Shown: positions 7,679 through 15,880, counted from the stretch's first letter. The stretch: DNA of 57,581 nucleotides from an uncultured Campylobacter sp. (GCF_938045205.1 NZ_CALIMY010000168.1:1-57581), one strand, 5' to 3'. The notes: generated from the sequence alone by a model not told the origin. Numbers and translations: made by a program.

Positions 7679-8800
7679 TCATTGCAGCGCGATATTATCC
7701 GCGTGGATCGCGTCATCGTCGCTTTTGTAGCCTAAAGCCTGCTCTATTTCATCGCTTTTTGCGCCCGCTATGCGCGCAAGCTCGCAGCTTGAATAGTTGC
7801 TAATGCCGTGCGCCAGCAGCTTGCCGTCAGTCGCGCAGACGTTTACGATCTCGCCGCGCTCAAACTCGCCGCGCACCTCGGCGATGCCTACTGCAAGCAG
7901 GCTTTTGCCCGATTTTATCGCCTCTGCCGCACCCGCGTCGATAATCACCGCGCCTTTGCTAATCGCGCCGTATGCGAGCCAGTATTTACGCGAGCTAAGC
8001 CGCGCTGCGCCCGCGCTAAAGAGGGTACCGACCTCGTTGCCCGCCGCTATTTTAAGCAAAATTCCGTTCGTACGCCCGTTTGCGATGATCAGGCTAGTGC
8101 CGATCTGATTTGCCATTTGCGCCGCCGCGATCTTGGTCGCCATGCCGCCCGTGCCGAATTTACTGCCCTCGCCGCCTGCCATTTTGACGACGTGCTCGTC
8201 GATTTTTTCGATAAAGCTTAAAAGTTTTGCGTCCGCGTGCTCGCTCGGATTTTTGTCGTACAGCCCGTCGATATCGCTTAAAATCACGAGCAGATCAGCA
8301 TCGATTAGCCCCGCTACTAGTGCACTTAGCGTGTCGTTGTCGCCCACTTTCAGTTCATCTGCTACGACGGGATCGTTTTCGTTTATGATCGGCACGATGC
8401 CGCGCGAGAGCAGTTCTGCGCAGACGTTTCGCACGCTAAGATAGCGCGCTCTGTCGCTAAAATCGCCGCGGCTTAGCAGCAGCTGCGCGATAATGCGGTC
8501 ATGCGCCCAAAACAGCCGCTCGTAAAGATGCATCAGCGCGACCTGCCCGACTGCCGCCAGAGCTTGTTTGCGGCTTAAAATTTTAGGTCTTTGCGCGATG
8601 CCTAGCAGCCCCATGCCCGCGCCCACGGCGCCCGAGCTTACCAAAGCCACGCAAAAGCCCGCATCTTTTAGCTTGCAAATTTGCGCGACTAGACTTTTGA
8701 TAAGCCGCTCATTTAGAGAACCGTCCGCGTTCGTAAGCGTCGAAGTACCGATTTTTACGACGATACGTTTTGCGCCGCCCAGAAGCTCTTTTCTACCCAT
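7679..8800 (-). CDS. proB: Glutamate 5-kinase with PUA domain
   Basis: 373 aa. It phosphorylates glutamate, the first committed step of proline synthesis. N-terminal amino-acid-kinase domain: RIVVKIGTSTL, LVSSGAVGAGMG, NENDPV, GDNDTLSALVA, and GGMATKIAAA for substrate and ATP binding. The C-terminal about 75 residues form a PUA domain (KGAVIIDAGAAEAI onward). I chose the ATG at 8800, preceded by GGAG with 6-nt spacing, over an in-frame TTG four codons upstream. A TATAAT box lies about 25 nt upstream of the ATG. proA, normally its partner, is separated from it by the HEPN-like insertion. Confidence 0.95.
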   Translation of the reverse strand: MGRKELLGGAKRIVVKIGTSTLTNADGSLNERLIKSLVAQICKLKDAGFCVALVSSGAVGAGMGLLGIAQRPKILSRKQALAAVGQVALMHLYERLFWAHDRIIAQLLLSRGDFSDRARYLSVRNVCAELLSRGIVPIINENDPVVADELKVGDNDTLSALVAGLIDADLLVILSDIDGLYDKNPSEHADAKLLSFIEKIDEHVVKMAGGEGSKFGTGGMATKIAAAQMANQIGTSLIIANGRTNGILLKIAAGNEVGTLFSAGAARLSSRKYWLAYGAISKGAVIIDAGAAEAIKSGKSLLAVGIAEVRGEFERGEIVNVCATDGKLLAHGISNYSSCELARIAGAKSDEIEQALGYKSDDDAIHADNIALQ

Positions 8801-8823
8801 TTTCCGCTCCAAAATTTTTGAAA

Positions 8824-8829
8824 ATTATA
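8824..8829 (-). promoter_or_regulatory. -10 box of proB
   Basis: TATAAT on the minus strand about 25 nt upstream of the chosen proB ATG, giving a short leader that contains the GGAG SD. Confidence 0.5.
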
Positions 8830-8946
8830 TCGAAAACGGCTTATTTTAAATTTTATGTTTTGAGCTGAGTAGATGCGAGCTTTTGGTTTAAATTTATTCT
8901 CGAGTAATTCTAATAAAGCGTAGAGATAGTCTGTTTACGAAGATCG

Positions 8947-8969
8947 TAACGGGAGATAAACTCCCGTTA
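8947..8969 (-). terminator. Hairpin between the fcc operon and proB
   Basis: TAACGGGAG and CTCCCGTTA form a perfect 9-bp stem with a 5-nt loop, about 115 nt beyond the fccC stop. No T-run follows on either strand, so it may be a processing or rho-related stop rather than a classical terminator. Confidence 0.4.
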
Positions 8970-9010
8970 TCGCGCGAAATTTTACTGACTTAAAATTTAC
9001 CGGATCCTTG

Positions 9011-9076
9011 CTAAAGCGCGGCGTTGAGACTTAGTTGCATCTCCACGTCGTCGCTAACGAGCAAAATTTTCTTCAT
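9011..9076 (-). pseudogene. Possible N-terminal stub of a response regulator
   Basis: Six nt after the fccC stop an ATG opens a 21-codon ORF, MKKILLVSDDVEMQLSLNAA plus one residue. This closely resembles the start of an OmpR-type receiver domain (KILLVxDD with the acidic pair), then ends in TAG. Nothing further of a regulator is visible downstream. I read it as the remnant of a regulator gene that was once the fourth gene of the fcc operon; it is too short for certainty. Confidence 0.35.
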
Positions 9077-9082
9077 TTTAGC

Positions 9083-9745
9083 CTACTTTTTGGTGGCATT
9101 GCCTTCTTTATTTTCTACTTTCGGCGCTACATAATCCTCCCCAAAATATGCCTTCTTTATCTCTTCTTTTTTGATTGCGGCTTTCTTTTCGTAGATTTTG
9201 TATTCAGGCTTCCAGTAGTTTAGCATATTGTTTAGCCCGCTGTGGCCTACCTCGGCGTGACAGCTAGCGCAGGTTAGTTGCTTATCGGTATTTAGCAAGC
9301 TTTGATAGTGAGCGTGCATCTTTTGAGCCTGGGCTGAGGTTAGCTTATTATCCACCAAATTCGTATGGCAACTAACGCAACCGTTATCAAATACGAAGTG
9401 CTCTCTTTTCTCTCTATTTTTATGCCAGTCTATAGCCTCCGGGTCTTTGAAGAAATGAATATATCCCTCCATCAATCCGTTTTTAGCTTTAACTAGGACG
9501 TATTTGGCTAGGTTGTCGTGAGGTATGTGGCAGTCTACGCATTTAGCCCTTACTCCGCTTTTACCTTTGCCGCTATGTACGTCGTTACTATAAGCTATAA
9601 CCATAGGATCCATCTCGTGGCATACTACGCAAAACTTCTCTCCGCTAGTTTCTTCTAGGGCGTAATGCACGGGAAGCACGACTAAAAACCCTATAATGCC
9701 GCTTACTAATATAATAAGCGCTAGTACTTTCTTTGAAATTTTCAT
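9083..9745 (-). CDS. fccC: NapC/NirT-type tetrahaem quinol dehydrogenase
   Basis: 220 aa membrane-anchored cytochrome c. One N-terminal transmembrane helix (VLALIILVSGIIGFLVVLPV) is followed by four CXXCH haem sites: CVVCH, CVDCH, CVSCH and CASCH. Such proteins take electrons from menaquinol and pass them to periplasmic partners. The start ATG overlaps the upstream stop as ATGA; the longer in-frame ORF would read back into fccB. It is the last intact gene of an flavoprotein-cytochrome-NapC set in the order known as fccABC in Wolinella succinogenes. The C-terminal tail is lysine-rich. Confidence 0.87.
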   Translation of the reverse strand: MKISKKVLALIILVSGIIGFLVVLPVHYALEETSGEKFCVVCHEMDPMVIAYSNDVHSGKGKSGVRAKCVDCHIPHDNLAKYVLVKAKNGLMEGYIHFFKDPEAIDWHKNREKREHFVFDNGCVSCHTNLVDNKLTSAQAQKMHAHYQSLLNTDKQLTCASCHAEVGHSGLNNMLNYWKPEYKIYEKKAAIKKEEIKKAYFGEDYVAPKVENKEGNATKK

Positions 9746-10182
9746 GGCGTTACCCCCATCCATTGCGGAACTTCGTGTTCGTGGCACTCCGTGCACATAT
9801 TGGTTGATTTTTTATGCTCGTTGTGGCACTCGTCGCAGTATAGCGTAGGGCCGTCGTGAACCGAGTTGTGGGGATTTGCTTTTAGCAGATCCATGTATTC
9901 TAGTCTTTTAGCTATCTTTTTCTTGTCGCCGTGACAGGACAAACAGCCTTTATCGCCTATGGATTTAAATTTACTAGCGTCGTTTCCTTGTCCTTCGTGA
10001 CAATCAAGACAGGTGAAGCTTAGCTTTTCGTGATGAGGCTTTAAAGGGTGTTTGGCTCGCAGCTCGTCGGTGACGTTAAGATCTACTAAAGACGTTATCT
10101 TTGCGCTTGGTGCGCCTGCGCTAAATGCGAAAGAGCATAGCAGCATAGATGCGCATAAGGCGAGAAACGCTTTATGTTTCAT
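9742..10182 (-). CDS. fccB: Small periplasmic tetrahaem cytochrome c
   Basis: 146 aa with a Sec signal peptide (ending about CSFAFSAG) and four CXXCH sites: CLDCH, CLSCH, CDECH and CTECH. It belongs to the small tetrahaem/flavocytochrome-c haem-domain family. It should shuttle electrons from the NapC-type protein, to which it is translationally coupled, to the flavoprotein encoded upstream. In Shewanella these haem and flavin parts are one polypeptide; here they are split. Confidence 0.85.
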   Translation of the reverse strand: MKHKAFLALCASMLLCSFAFSAGAPSAKITSLVDLNVTDELRAKHPLKPHHEKLSFTCLDCHEGQGNDASKFKSIGDKGCLSCHGDKKKIAKRLEYMDLLKANPHNSVHDGPTLYCDECHNEHKKSTNMCTECHEHEVPQWMGVTP

Positions 10183-10240
10183 GCAAATTCCTTTCGGATG
10201 TCAAATTTACAAATTTAACTGCAAATTCGGCTTTAAATTT

Positions 10241-10426
10241 AAAAGTACCGCAAGCCGAATTTTCAAATTTAACTTTAAATTCGGCCTGCGATTAAAATAA
10301 AATTTGCAAGTATTTCGAGGCGATTTTTGGGGTTGCGCGGCTAAAATTTTGCGCAGGCTAGACAAAATAGTCTGTCAAGCAAAATTTTAGCAAGCTCCGC
10401 AAAAAGCGTCTGAAAGACGCCGCTAA
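10241..10426 (-). repeat. 3'-end repeat module, copy B (after fccA)
   Basis: Second copy of the module found after proA. It begins right after the fccA stop and includes the two conserved cores (10283-10328 and 10340-10363). It ends in a long hairpin: CCGAATTT/AAATTCGG plus CGCA/TGCG pairing between 10249-10262 and 10277-10290, with TTTT following on the minus strand. The space between fccA and fccB is therefore filled by this module, and the hairpin may attenuate fccB-fccC expression relative to fccA. Confidence 0.65.
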
Positions 10427-11977
10427 TTAGCCTATATTCTCTCCCGCAATCATACCGAATGTCAGACAATCTGCGATCGCCACGCTACCTAAGCGGCTAG
10501 CTCCGTGTACGCCGCCCGTGATCTCGCCTGCTGCAAATAATCTTGGGATAGGCATCTCGGTTTGTAGCGAGATGACCTGAGCTTTGGTATTGATATCGAT
10601 ACCGCCCATGGTGTGGTGGAGTTTTGGCGTACCGCGCATAGCGTAGAAAGGCGCTTTGGAGATATCTACGCCGTTTGTAGTGGTTTTATCCATTGGTTTG
10701 CCAAAGTCTTCGTCTTTGCCTGATTTAACGAAGCTATTATATCTCTCGACGGTCTTTTTTAGCTCTGCAGCAGGGATTTTATAAAAAGCCGCTAGTTCGT
10801 CTAGAGTTTCAAATTTCTTTAGTACGCCAGATTCTAGCGGTTTAGTGTAGTGTTCAGGTATGACCATGTTTTTTACGCCCTCGCTATCGCAGAAGTTGAT
10901 CGGATAAATATCTGCTTTTGCGTCGATTACTTTAAACATAGCTTGAGAGCGTGTGCGGCGGTCTGCTAGCTCGTTCATATAGCGTTTGCCGGTTCTTGGA
11001 TCTACTGAAATTCCGTAGCGGAAGCTGCCGTTTACGTTAAACATAGAGCCTACGCCAAAGCCTTTTTCGTCAGGGCATGCCCATGGACCGAATTGTATCC
11101 AGCTTAGCTGCACTGGAGTTGCGCCGATCCTAAATGCCTCTTTCATAGCACCCGCTGTTGCTCCTGGGTGGTTGGTGCTATCTGTGGTTGGTAGGATAGA
11201 CGGATCTTGGACTTGTCTAAAGAATACGTCGCGGCAAAATCCCCCTGCGGCTAGTACTACGCCTTTTTTAGCTTTTATAGTCTTTTTAGTTCCGGTAGTG
11301 TTTTCGGCGTCGTCTTTTTGGCTCTTTGGATCAAATTTATAATCCTCTCTGATGATCACGCCGTCTACGCCGCCATCTTCGCCTAGGACGAATTCGTCAA
11401 ATTTAGCTCTTTGTCTTAGCTCGCAGCCTTGTAGGTTTTTAAAGTATTCTACCATCGGCTGAACGATACCTGAGCCTGAGCCGTTAGCGGTTTGAAGCGA
11501 TCTAGGTACGCTGTGTCCGCCTGCGTGAGTAACTTTATCTATGTATTTAGCGCCGCATTTTAGAGTTAGTTTATATGCATCCTGCGCGCGAGTAGCGATG
11601 GTGTCGATGAGATCTACGTGGTTTAGTCCGCGGCCGGCTTTTAGGCAGTCTTTGATAAATAGCTCGTTGCTATCTTTGATGCCTTCGGCTTTTTGCTTGT
11701 CGCTGTTTGGAACGGCAAATATTCCGCCGTTAATAACGGAGTTACCGCCAACGCGTCCCATCTTTTCTAGGATTAGGACTTTATTGCCCTTTTCGGCTGC
11801 GGTGATACCAGCTGCAAGTCCTGCAAAACCGGAACCAACGATAACTACGTCCCACTCTTCGTCAAATTTGACGTCTTTAGCGTTTACCGCAGCATTTGCG
11901 TTTACGGAGCCGAGCGCTAAAGCACCCGCGCCAACTAGGCTCATTTTGAGCAGATCACGTCTTGAAACGTTTTCCAT
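10427..11977 (-). CDS. fccA: Tat-exported flavoprotein reductase (fumarate reductase flavocytochrome-c family)
   Basis: 516 aa. A twin-arginine signal (SRRDLLKMSLVGAGALALG) is followed by an FAD-binding fold, VVIVGSGFAGLAAGITAAE. Residues expected for fumarate-type hydride/proton transfer are visible in context: RYMNELADRR, HHTMGGID and GGVHGASRLG. The enzyme should reduce a C=C bond in the periplasm using electrons from the two cytochromes encoded downstream. The acceptor (fumarate, methacrylate/acrylate, urocanate or similar) cannot be told from sequence. The ATG at 11977 has an excellent SD (AAAGGAG); the longer in-frame extension crosses the promoter and is not used. Confidence 0.88.
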   Translation of the reverse strand: MENVSRRDLLKMSLVGAGALALGSVNANAAVNAKDVKFDEEWDVVIVGSGFAGLAAGITAAEKGNKVLILEKMGRVGGNSVINGGIFAVPNSDKQKAEGIKDSNELFIKDCLKAGRGLNHVDLIDTIATRAQDAYKLTLKCGAKYIDKVTHAGGHSVPRSLQTANGSGSGIVQPMVEYFKNLQGCELRQRAKFDEFVLGEDGGVDGVIIREDYKFDPKSQKDDAENTTGTKKTIKAKKGVVLAAGGFCRDVFFRQVQDPSILPTTDSTNHPGATAGAMKEAFRIGATPVQLSWIQFGPWACPDEKGFGVGSMFNVNGSFRYGISVDPRTGKRYMNELADRRTRSQAMFKVIDAKADIYPINFCDSEGVKNMVIPEHYTKPLESGVLKKFETLDELAAFYKIPAAELKKTVERYNSFVKSGKDEDFGKPMDKTTTNGVDISKAPFYAMRGTPKLHHTMGGIDINTKAQVISLQTEMPIPRLFAAGEITGGVHGASRLGSVAIADCLTFGMIAGENIG

Positions 11978-11996
11978 GATACATCTCCTTTGTTTT

Positions 11997-12014
11997 AAAC
12001 CGAAATTTCGGTTT
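11997..12014. promoter_or_regulatory. 18-bp perfect palindrome in the fcc leader
   Basis: AAACCGAAATTTCGGTTT, a perfect palindrome, lies between the -10 box (12038-12043) and the SD of fccA. Its place just downstream of the predicted transcription start suits a repressor operator or a leader hairpin. AAATTT is very common in this genome, but the extended 18-bp symmetry is not. Confidence 0.45.
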
Positions 12015-12037
12015 TTGATGTGCCTAATTTTGGGAGA

Positions 12038-12043
12038 ATTATA
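12038..12043 (-). promoter_or_regulatory. -10 box of the fcc operon
   Basis: GGCTATAATTC on the minus strand gives a consensus TATAAT about 60 nt upstream of the fccA ATG. T-rich sequence lies further upstream, as usual for Campylobacter promoters. Confidence 0.55.
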
Positions 12044-12224
12044 GCCAAAGTTAAATAAAAGCAAAATAATATTATTTAAAAATTGTTTTTAAATTTTAAA
12101 AAAGCGTCGCTGTCAAAAAGCCGCTTATCGGCTGCCTACTAGCTCTAAATTTAGACAAATTTTAAATTTAAATCTCTACATAAAATTTTGTGCGCTATGA
12201 GAGCGTGTATCCTGCGCCGGATAA

Positions 12225-12246
12225 AAGACCCGCAAAAGCAGGTCTT
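12225..12246 (-). terminator. Rho-independent terminator after the nifB-like gene
   Basis: On the minus strand AAGACCTGC and GCGGGTCTT pair over 9 positions (one T-G wobble) around a TTTT loop, then run into TTTTAT. The stem begins at the stop codon of the nifB-like gene, so it ends the five-gene operon cleanly. Confidence 0.8.
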
Positions 12247-13073
12247 CATTTCTCGCAAAGCTTGCCGCATGCGTCGGCGCGACATCTGCTGCAGTGAGTC
12301 ATTTGATGAATGGAGCCGCCGATGAGCTTTCGCATGCTGCGAATTTCTTCGTTTGAGGGCGATTTGATATTTGCAAAAGGGGTGTCATGCACGGGGATCA
12401 TCGCCATACAGTTCATGATATCGGCCTGCCACTCTTTGGCCTTTTTCGCGATACATGGGACGTGATCCATATTGACACCGGGGATTACGACTGTATTGAT
12501 CTTTACGATCATGCGGGCTTCTTTTAGCTTGCGGATCCCTTCCTCTTGGCGCTCCCCAAGAATTCTAGCGCCATCTTCGCCGTGGTAAATTTTGTTTTTG
12601 TGGCGCACCCACGCATAAATTTTGCCGCCTACGCCTGGCGTTACGGCATTAACGGTCACCGTCACGTGGCTCACGCCTATCCGCACGATATCATCCACAT
12701 GCTCGGGCAGGGACAGGCCGTTTGTGGATAGGCAAAGTAGGGCATGAGGGAAGCGGGCTTTGCATTTTTCAAAAGTCGCTAGGGTCTTATCGGCATCACA
12801 CATAGGATCCCCGGGTCCTGCGATACCGATGACCGAGATATCCTGTCTAAATTTAAATAGATTTTCCACGTATTCCACGGCCTCGTCCGGGCTTTGCACT
12901 CTCCTCGTTACGCCTGGGCGATTTTCGTTGGCGCAGTCGTAGATGCGGTTGCAAAAATTGCATTGTATATTGCAATGCGGCGCTACGGGAAGGTGCACGC
13001 GCCCGTAGCTGGCGGACGCTTTTTTGCTAAAGCAGGGGTGGTTGTCGAAAGAGGGTCTGGCGAAAAAATTCAT
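12246..13073 (-). CDS. nifB: NifB-like radical SAM FeS-cluster enzyme
   Basis: 275 aa. It has the NifB-specific signature rather than a generic radical SAM motif: NHPCFS, CNIQCNFCNRIYDC (the CX3CX2C at C34/C38/C41 plus C47), NENRPGV, GIAGPGDP, LCLSTNG and a C-terminal HCSRCRADA. The accessory-cluster cysteines C14, C47, C114, C261 and C264 are all present. Classical NifB fuses two 4Fe-4S clusters into the 8Fe-9S-C precursor of the nitrogenase cofactor. No NifX domain and no nitrogenase genes are seen in this window. The ATG at 13073 overlaps the upstream stop (TGATG), so it is coupled to the NapH-like gene. It probably serves the double-cubane protein of this operon (inference). Confidence 0.82.
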   Translation of the reverse strand: MNFFARPSFDNHPCFSKKASASYGRVHLPVAPHCNIQCNFCNRIYDCANENRPGVTRRVQSPDEAVEYVENLFKFRQDISVIGIAGPGDPMCDADKTLATFEKCKARFPHALLCLSTNGLSLPEHVDDIVRIGVSHVTVTVNAVTPGVGGKIYAWVRHKNKIYHGEDGARILGERQEEGIRKLKEARMIVKINTVVIPGVNMDHVPCIAKKAKEWQADIMNCMAMIPVHDTPFANIKSPSNEEIRSMRKLIGGSIHQMTHCSRCRADACGKLCEK

Positions 13074-13849
13074 CAATCTTTTTTCCTTCCAAATTTGATA
13101 GCGTCCGCGTGGCAAACATCCATACAATCGCCGCAGTTCGTGCAGTTCATCTCGTCCGGTCTCGTGCCCATTTCGCATTTGCGCAAACAGGCGTTGCAGT
13201 TATCGCAGGCGCTTGTTTTATAAACGCGAAATATTGAAATTTTACGCAGTAGCTCCATTATGCCGCCGCTAGGACAGGCGAAGCGGCACCATAAATTTGC
13301 GACGATCAAGGATGCGGCGATGAGAGCTACGACGACGGCAGTGCGAACCGCCCAGTACCAGTCGGAAAATTTAAAAGACATGATAACGGCGTTTAGATAC
13401 TCGTCGCTGGTGCGGATAGGGATCATAACACGAGGATTGCCGTAGATAAAATACACGCCGAGGCAAAGTAAAACGGCTAGAACCATGCCTATTTGCGCAT
13501 ATCGTAGCTTCCTGTTATTTTTTAGCTTAAGCTTAAAAGCGGCAAATTTGCCGAGCATTTGATTTACGAATCCGCCCGGGCAAAGCCAGCCGCAAAACGC
13601 GCGCCCGAGGAAAATAACCAGCACGGGGATAAACAGCCAAAAGCCGAAAAACACGGTCGCGATCCGCCCCCAGCACGTAACGATCGGACAGGATTGGCAG
13701 TTTACGAAAGGCACTATAAAAGGACATCTAAAAATTCCGTAATACGCCCATTGCCCGATTGCGCCGATAAAAATGAGCTGCACCAAGCGACGAATTTTAG
13801 TTAGCCTAGAGACTTTTTTCATCTTTGCCATATTTACGATACTAAACAT
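13073..13849 (-). CDS. NapH-like membrane-bound 4Fe-4S protein
   Basis: 258 aa. Several transmembrane segments, an N-terminal cysteine cluster NCQSCPIVTCWG, the NapH/NosR/CcoG-type loop FCGWLCPGG and a second CRFACPSGG loop. The C-terminal ferredoxin domain has CDNCNACLRKC and CTNCGDCMDVC. Family members pass electrons between quinols and FeS proteins across or along the membrane. Here it could feed electrons to the activase/double-cubane pair or to cluster assembly (inference). It overlaps the upstream binding-protein gene by 8 nt and the downstream nifB-like gene by 1 nt. The start may be the first ATG or the ATG six codons later. Confidence 0.85.
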   Translation of the reverse strand: MFSIVNMAKMKKVSRLTKIRRLVQLIFIGAIGQWAYYGIFRCPFIVPFVNCQSCPIVTCWGRIATVFFGFWLFIPVLVIFLGRAFCGWLCPGGFVNQMLGKFAAFKLKLKNNRKLRYAQIGMVLAVLLCLGVYFIYGNPRVMIPIRTSDEYLNAVIMSFKFSDWYWAVRTAVVVALIAASLIVANLWCRFACPSGGIMELLRKISIFRVYKTSACDNCNACLRKCEMGTRPDEMNCTNCGDCMDVCHADAIKFGRKKD

Positions 13850-14699
13850 CTTTTACACCAAACCTTTCTATGAGTTCAAGCCCGCGCGCCGAATGGATGG
13901 AGGTAAAGCCGTGCCGCTCGAAAATTTCCTGCCCGTCCGAGCAGACGAAGTCCGCAAAGTCATCGGCAAGCTTCTCGTCTTTTACGTATTTCATGATATT
14001 TAGCGTAAAGGTAAGCGGCCCGGGCGGGATGAGTTTCTCGTCGATAGGCATGTATTCGATTTTGTCTTTAAATCTATCGTGCGTCGTTAGGCGCTTTTCG
14101 ATGATGGACGCATCACCCTTGCCATCTACCAGATCGCACATCATCTGGATGACGCATGAACCGTTGGCGATCATATTTTTCATAACAGGCCCCGTGAGGC
14201 CGGAATTTTTCAAAATTCCCTTTACCGGTCCGCTACCCGGAGGCGAAGCCCTTAGCGGCAACATCACCCGCACGCCGGGTTCCGCTAGATCCTTCAGATC
14301 GCGAATGCCCGCGGGATTTCCTTTCGGCACCACTAAGACGTAGTCGGTAAAACACAGCGGTCTAAAGCGAAGGCTAAGGCCAGCCTTGCGTAGTTTTTGG
14401 CTTAGCTCCAAAACGCGAGCTCCGAAAACCTCTGTCTTGCCCTGCAAGGCCAGTAGCGACTTTCCGAGCGCACCCGCAAAGGCGCCGGTGTACTGGATAT
14501 TATGCCCCGTTTTGGACTCGTACGCTGCGTTTATCTGCGCAAAAGCCTCAGATAACCCTCCGCACGACCAAACCTGCAGCGAATCGGGCTTAAACGGCGT
14601 GAAGCCTGCAAGCATAGATTCGGGTCCGGCGATGGCTGCCGCTGCCAAAGCTCCTTTTAAAAAGCCGCGACGAGATGCGTCTACTTCTTTAAATTTCAT
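13842..14699 (-). CDS. Tat-exported ModA-like substrate-binding protein
   Basis: 285 aa. A twin-arginine signal (SRRGFLKGALAAAAIAG) precedes a type-2 periplasmic binding fold (LQVWSCGGLSEAFAQINAAYE, then YVLVVPKGNPAGI). Relatives bind molybdate, tungstate or other small anions, but the ligand residues cannot be assigned by eye. Unusually there is no permease or ATPase gene beside it, so it may act as a sensor or a delivery protein, or use a remote transporter. It is translationally linked to the NapH-like gene and separated from the double-cubane gene by about 70 nt. Confidence 0.72.
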   Translation of the reverse strand: MKFKEVDASRRGFLKGALAAAAIAGPESMLAGFTPFKPDSLQVWSCGGLSEAFAQINAAYESKTGHNIQYTGAFAGALGKSLLALQGKTEVFGARVLELSQKLRKAGLSLRFRPLCFTDYVLVVPKGNPAGIRDLKDLAEPGVRVMLPLRASPPGSGPVKGILKNSGLTGPVMKNMIANGSCVIQMMCDLVDGKGDASIIEKRLTTHDRFKDKIEYMPIDEKLIPPGPLTFTLNIMKYVKDEKLADDFADFVCSDGQEIFERHGFTSIHSARGLELIERFGVKDV

Positions 14700-14770
14700 C
14701 TAATCTCTCCTTTCTTTGGATTGTTTTTAAATTTAGAAAATTCTTCATTTTAAAATTTCGAGCTACCCGC

Positions 14771-15880
14771 TTAAAGCAGTTCTATAAACGCCTCTAGGCG
14801 CGTTCGGATTTGCCCGACGTCCTGTTTGGAGTAGTCAGTCTCCAGACTCATATAGCTTACTCCCGCTTCTTTGCTTGCCTCCTTTATTTTATTTGTCTCG
14901 ATCGCGTAGGTGTGACAGCCACTTAGCATGACGTCGATGACACCGTCTGCTTGATACTCGCGTACGAAATCCTTGATAACATCTGAGCGCGCGTCGTTTT
15001 GATACATCACCGAACAGGGGATTTTGAGGTAGCGCTCGGCGATATTTGCGACCAGATTGCCCTTTGTTTGCACTTGGTTTTGATAGCCTTTGGTGCCGGA
15101 GCAGTTTTCAAATGCCACTACGTCCGCGCCAAGATCTTCGATCTGTTTGATAACCTTTTCATACACGCCTCCGCTTGGACAGCCTGTGATGATGATCCGC
15201 TTTTTGCGAGTTTTCGGCGGGGCCATCTCCTTTGCGGCGGCTATGTAGGCGCGTATCATTTTGAGCTTTTCGCGTTTGTCGTATATAAAGTCACTCGCAA
15301 ATGAAATTTGATGAATTTCGCTGCCCGCTACCGGCATCGGATTTAGTTTGCCAAGCTCTAAAAGCTCCAACATCACATCGCGCTCTTCGTTGTAAATTTG
15401 CACCGCATCGAGCAGTGCTTCATCCGTGATTTTCGTATTAAATTTTTGCTCTAAAACTTTGCGAAATTTCCTAAGCTCATCGGTGAAAAGCTCCAAGCTC
15501 TTGCCTCCGGTCATATTTGGCAGTTGCAGTACGTGGACGTCCTTATGTTTTGCCAGCAGCTCGTACATCTTTTTCTTGCCGTCACAGGTCGTTTCGCCTA
15601 TGACGAGATCGCTGGCGTTCATGTAGGGGCATTTTTTCGTAACCGCGTAGCCGTAGCTTGCTTTGATTAGTGGGCAAAGATTGCGCGGAAGCTCGGCATG
15701 AGCGGCGTCTATAGGACTCTCGTCATAGGCGCAAAGCCCAACTGGCACGGCGCCCGCTGCGTAGATGAGCTCCTTGGGAGAGTAGGTACAAAACATCCCC
15801 ACTACGTGTTTGCCTTGCTCTTTTAGATCGTGAAGAGCCATTGCATTGCGCTTTTTAAGCGCGTCAAAATCCATCTTCAT
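14771..15880 (-). CDS. Double-cubane-cluster-type protein (2-hydroxyacyl-CoA dehydratase family)
   Basis: 369 aa, YjiM/HgdB-BcrC family. Conserved elements: FCTYSPKELIYAAGAVPVGL, LPRNLCPLIKASYGYAV, CPYMNASDLVIGETTCDGKK, ITGCPSGGVYEKV and SGCHTYAIETNKI, with C31, C50, C69, C84, C99, C234, C260, C289 and C322. Single-subunit members paired with an activase are the double-cubane cluster proteins, which carry an 8Fe-9S cluster and reduce small molecules at very low potential. True dehydratases need a second related subunit, and none is here. The ATG at 15880 has AAAGGAG and overlaps the activase stop (ATGA); the longer in-frame ORF would lie inside the activase gene. Confidence 0.85.
   Translation of the reverse strand: MKMDFDALKKRNAMALHDLKEQGKHVVGMFCTYSPKELIYAAGAVPVGLCAYDESPIDAAHAELPRNLCPLIKASYGYAVTKKCPYMNASDLVIGETTCDGKKKMYELLAKHKDVHVLQLPNMTGGKSLELFTDELRKFRKVLEQKFNTKITDEALLDAVQIYNEERDVMLELLELGKLNPMPVAGSEIHQISFASDFIYDKREKLKMIRAYIAAAKEMAPPKTRKKRIIITGCPSGGVYEKVIKQIEDLGADVVAFENCSGTKGYQNQVQTKGNLVANIAERYLKIPCSVMYQNDARSDVIKDFVREYQADGVIDVMLSGCHTYAIETNKIKEASKEAGVSYMSLETDYSKQDVGQIRTRLEAFIELL

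Noticed and set aside
12246..13073. NifB as evidence of nitrogen fixation
   Set aside because: No nifH, nifD, nifK, nifE or nifN in the window; the operon context points to a different client.
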